Positions 5,722 through 6,061 of a DNA stretch of 6,061 nt are shown here, one piece after another (position 1 is the stretch's first letter; each line of letters opens with the position of its first letter). The notes under the pieces were generated by a model, which made no database searches, had not been told where the DNA came from, and worked only from the letters and a program-made list of their open reading frames with translations. The position numbers were made by a program, and so were the translations under genes. The stretch comes from DASVSE01 sp036399715 (GTDB lineage Bacteria > Bacteroidota > Rhodothermia > Rhodothermales > Rubricoccaceae): the NCBI GenBank assembly GCA_036399715.1, contig DASWMO010000226.1, positions 1-6,061 on the forward strand, read 5' to 3'.

Positions 5722-6061
5722 ATGAAAGTCCACGAGTACCAGGCCAAGGAGATCCTCACCGCCCACGGCGTCGCGACGCAGCCCGGCCGCGTGGCCACGA
5801 CGCCCGACGAGGCCGTCGAGGCGGCCCGCGCGATCCAGGCCGAGACCGGCACGGGCGTGTTCGTGATCAAGGCGCAGATCCACGCCGGCGGGCGAGGCAA
5901 GGGCGGCGGCGTGAAGCTCGCCCGCTCGCTCGACGAGGTCCGCGAGAAGGCCGAGGCCATCCTCGGGATGCAGCTCGTGACGCCCCAGACCGGCGAAGCC
6001 GGCCAACTCGTCCGCGCCGTCCTCGTCGCGGGCGACGTCTACGAGGACGGGGCGAAGGAGT
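5722..6061 (+). CDS. sucC: succinyl-CoA ligase (ADP/GDP-forming) beta subunit, N-terminal part (runs off right edge)
   Basis: 113 complete codons from the ATG at 5722. The protein opens with the family signature MKVHEYQAKEIL, then FVIKAQIHAGGRGKGGGVKL (47-66), the start of the ATP-grasp nucleotide-binding fold with Lys50 and the GGRGK loop, and LVTPQT (85-90). In the TCA cycle the SucCD complex converts succinyl-CoA and phosphate to succinate and CoA, making ATP or GTP. The beta subunit binds the nucleotide and is normally about 390-400 residues, so roughly 70 percent lies beyond the edge. QIHAGGRGKGGGVKL with LVTPQT resembles Bacteroidota SucC as I remember it. The gene is divergent from lptF, with 141 bases between the two starts. 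Whether sucD follows cannot be seen. Confidence 0.96.
   Translation, partial: MKVHEYQAKEILTAHGVATQPGRVATTPDEAVEAARAIQAETGTGVFVIKAQIHAGGRGKGGGVKLARSLDEVREKAEAILGMQLVTPQTGEAGQLVRAVLVAGDVYEDGAKE

Noticed and set aside
5581..6006. Minus-strand upstream extension of the LptF-type gene to 6006
   Set aside because: It is antisense to sucC and crosses the divergent promoter region. The LptF-like sequence starts at the TTG at 5580.
1..6061. tRNA, rRNA, CRISPR, insertion sequence, prophage or toxin-antitoxin features
   Set aside because: No spaced repeat array, transposase, long terminal inverted repeats, or tRNA-like segments were seen. The space left between recognised genes is under 400 bases in total.

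Overview
The window is a GC-rich bacterial chromosome segment with six genes, two of them cut by the window edges. It is densely coded: no gene-free stretch exceeds about 165 bases. The partial SucC at the right edge has a Bacteroidota-type N-terminus (KAQIHAGGRGKGGGVKL followed by LVTPQT). None of the six starts has a Shine-Dalgarno sequence, and candidate promoters resemble the Bacteroidota TTG / TAnnTTTG type. With the very high GC, this suggests a GC-rich Rhodothermota (Rhodothermia, for example the Salinibacter, Rubricoccus or Rubrivirga neighbourhood). The lineage is an inference; no marker here proves it.

Layout, left to right. (1) 1-384, minus strand: N-terminal part of a DUF2156 / LPG_synthase_C-type protein. 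It starts in a 4-base GTGA overlap with the stop of the gene upstream of it. (2) 381-1982, minus: secreted outer-membrane beta-barrel of the Wzi capsule-assembly type. (3) 1983-2144: divergent intergenic region with candidate promoters both ways, a GCACGTGC palindrome between them and a C9 tract. (4) 2145-3611, plus: polyprenyl-phosphate sugar-phosphate transferase, the initiating enzyme for a surface polysaccharide. (5) 3646-4437, minus, convergent: PlsC-type lysophospholipid acyltransferase. (6) 4492-5580, minus: LptF/LptG-family permease of the LPS exporter. (7) 5581-5721: divergent intergenic region. (8) 5722 to the right edge, plus: sucC, succinyl-CoA ligase beta subunit.

Apart from sucC, which is central metabolism, the genes share a cell-envelope theme. 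One makes the first lipid-linked sugar, a Wzi-like barrel may hold or organise surface polysaccharide, one acylates a lysophospholipid, one helps move lipopolysaccharide to the outer membrane, and one resembles the catalytic half of a lipid aminoacylase. lptF and the acyltransferase may be co-transcribed; wzi-like and DUF2156 very probably are.

I see no phage, IS element, CRISPR, RNA gene or defence system, and no clear previously undescribed system. The most useful observation is a TAnCTT hexamer. By eye it occurs four times in the window, each time just 5' of a gene and on its coding strand, which makes it a good candidate for this genome's -7 promoter element.
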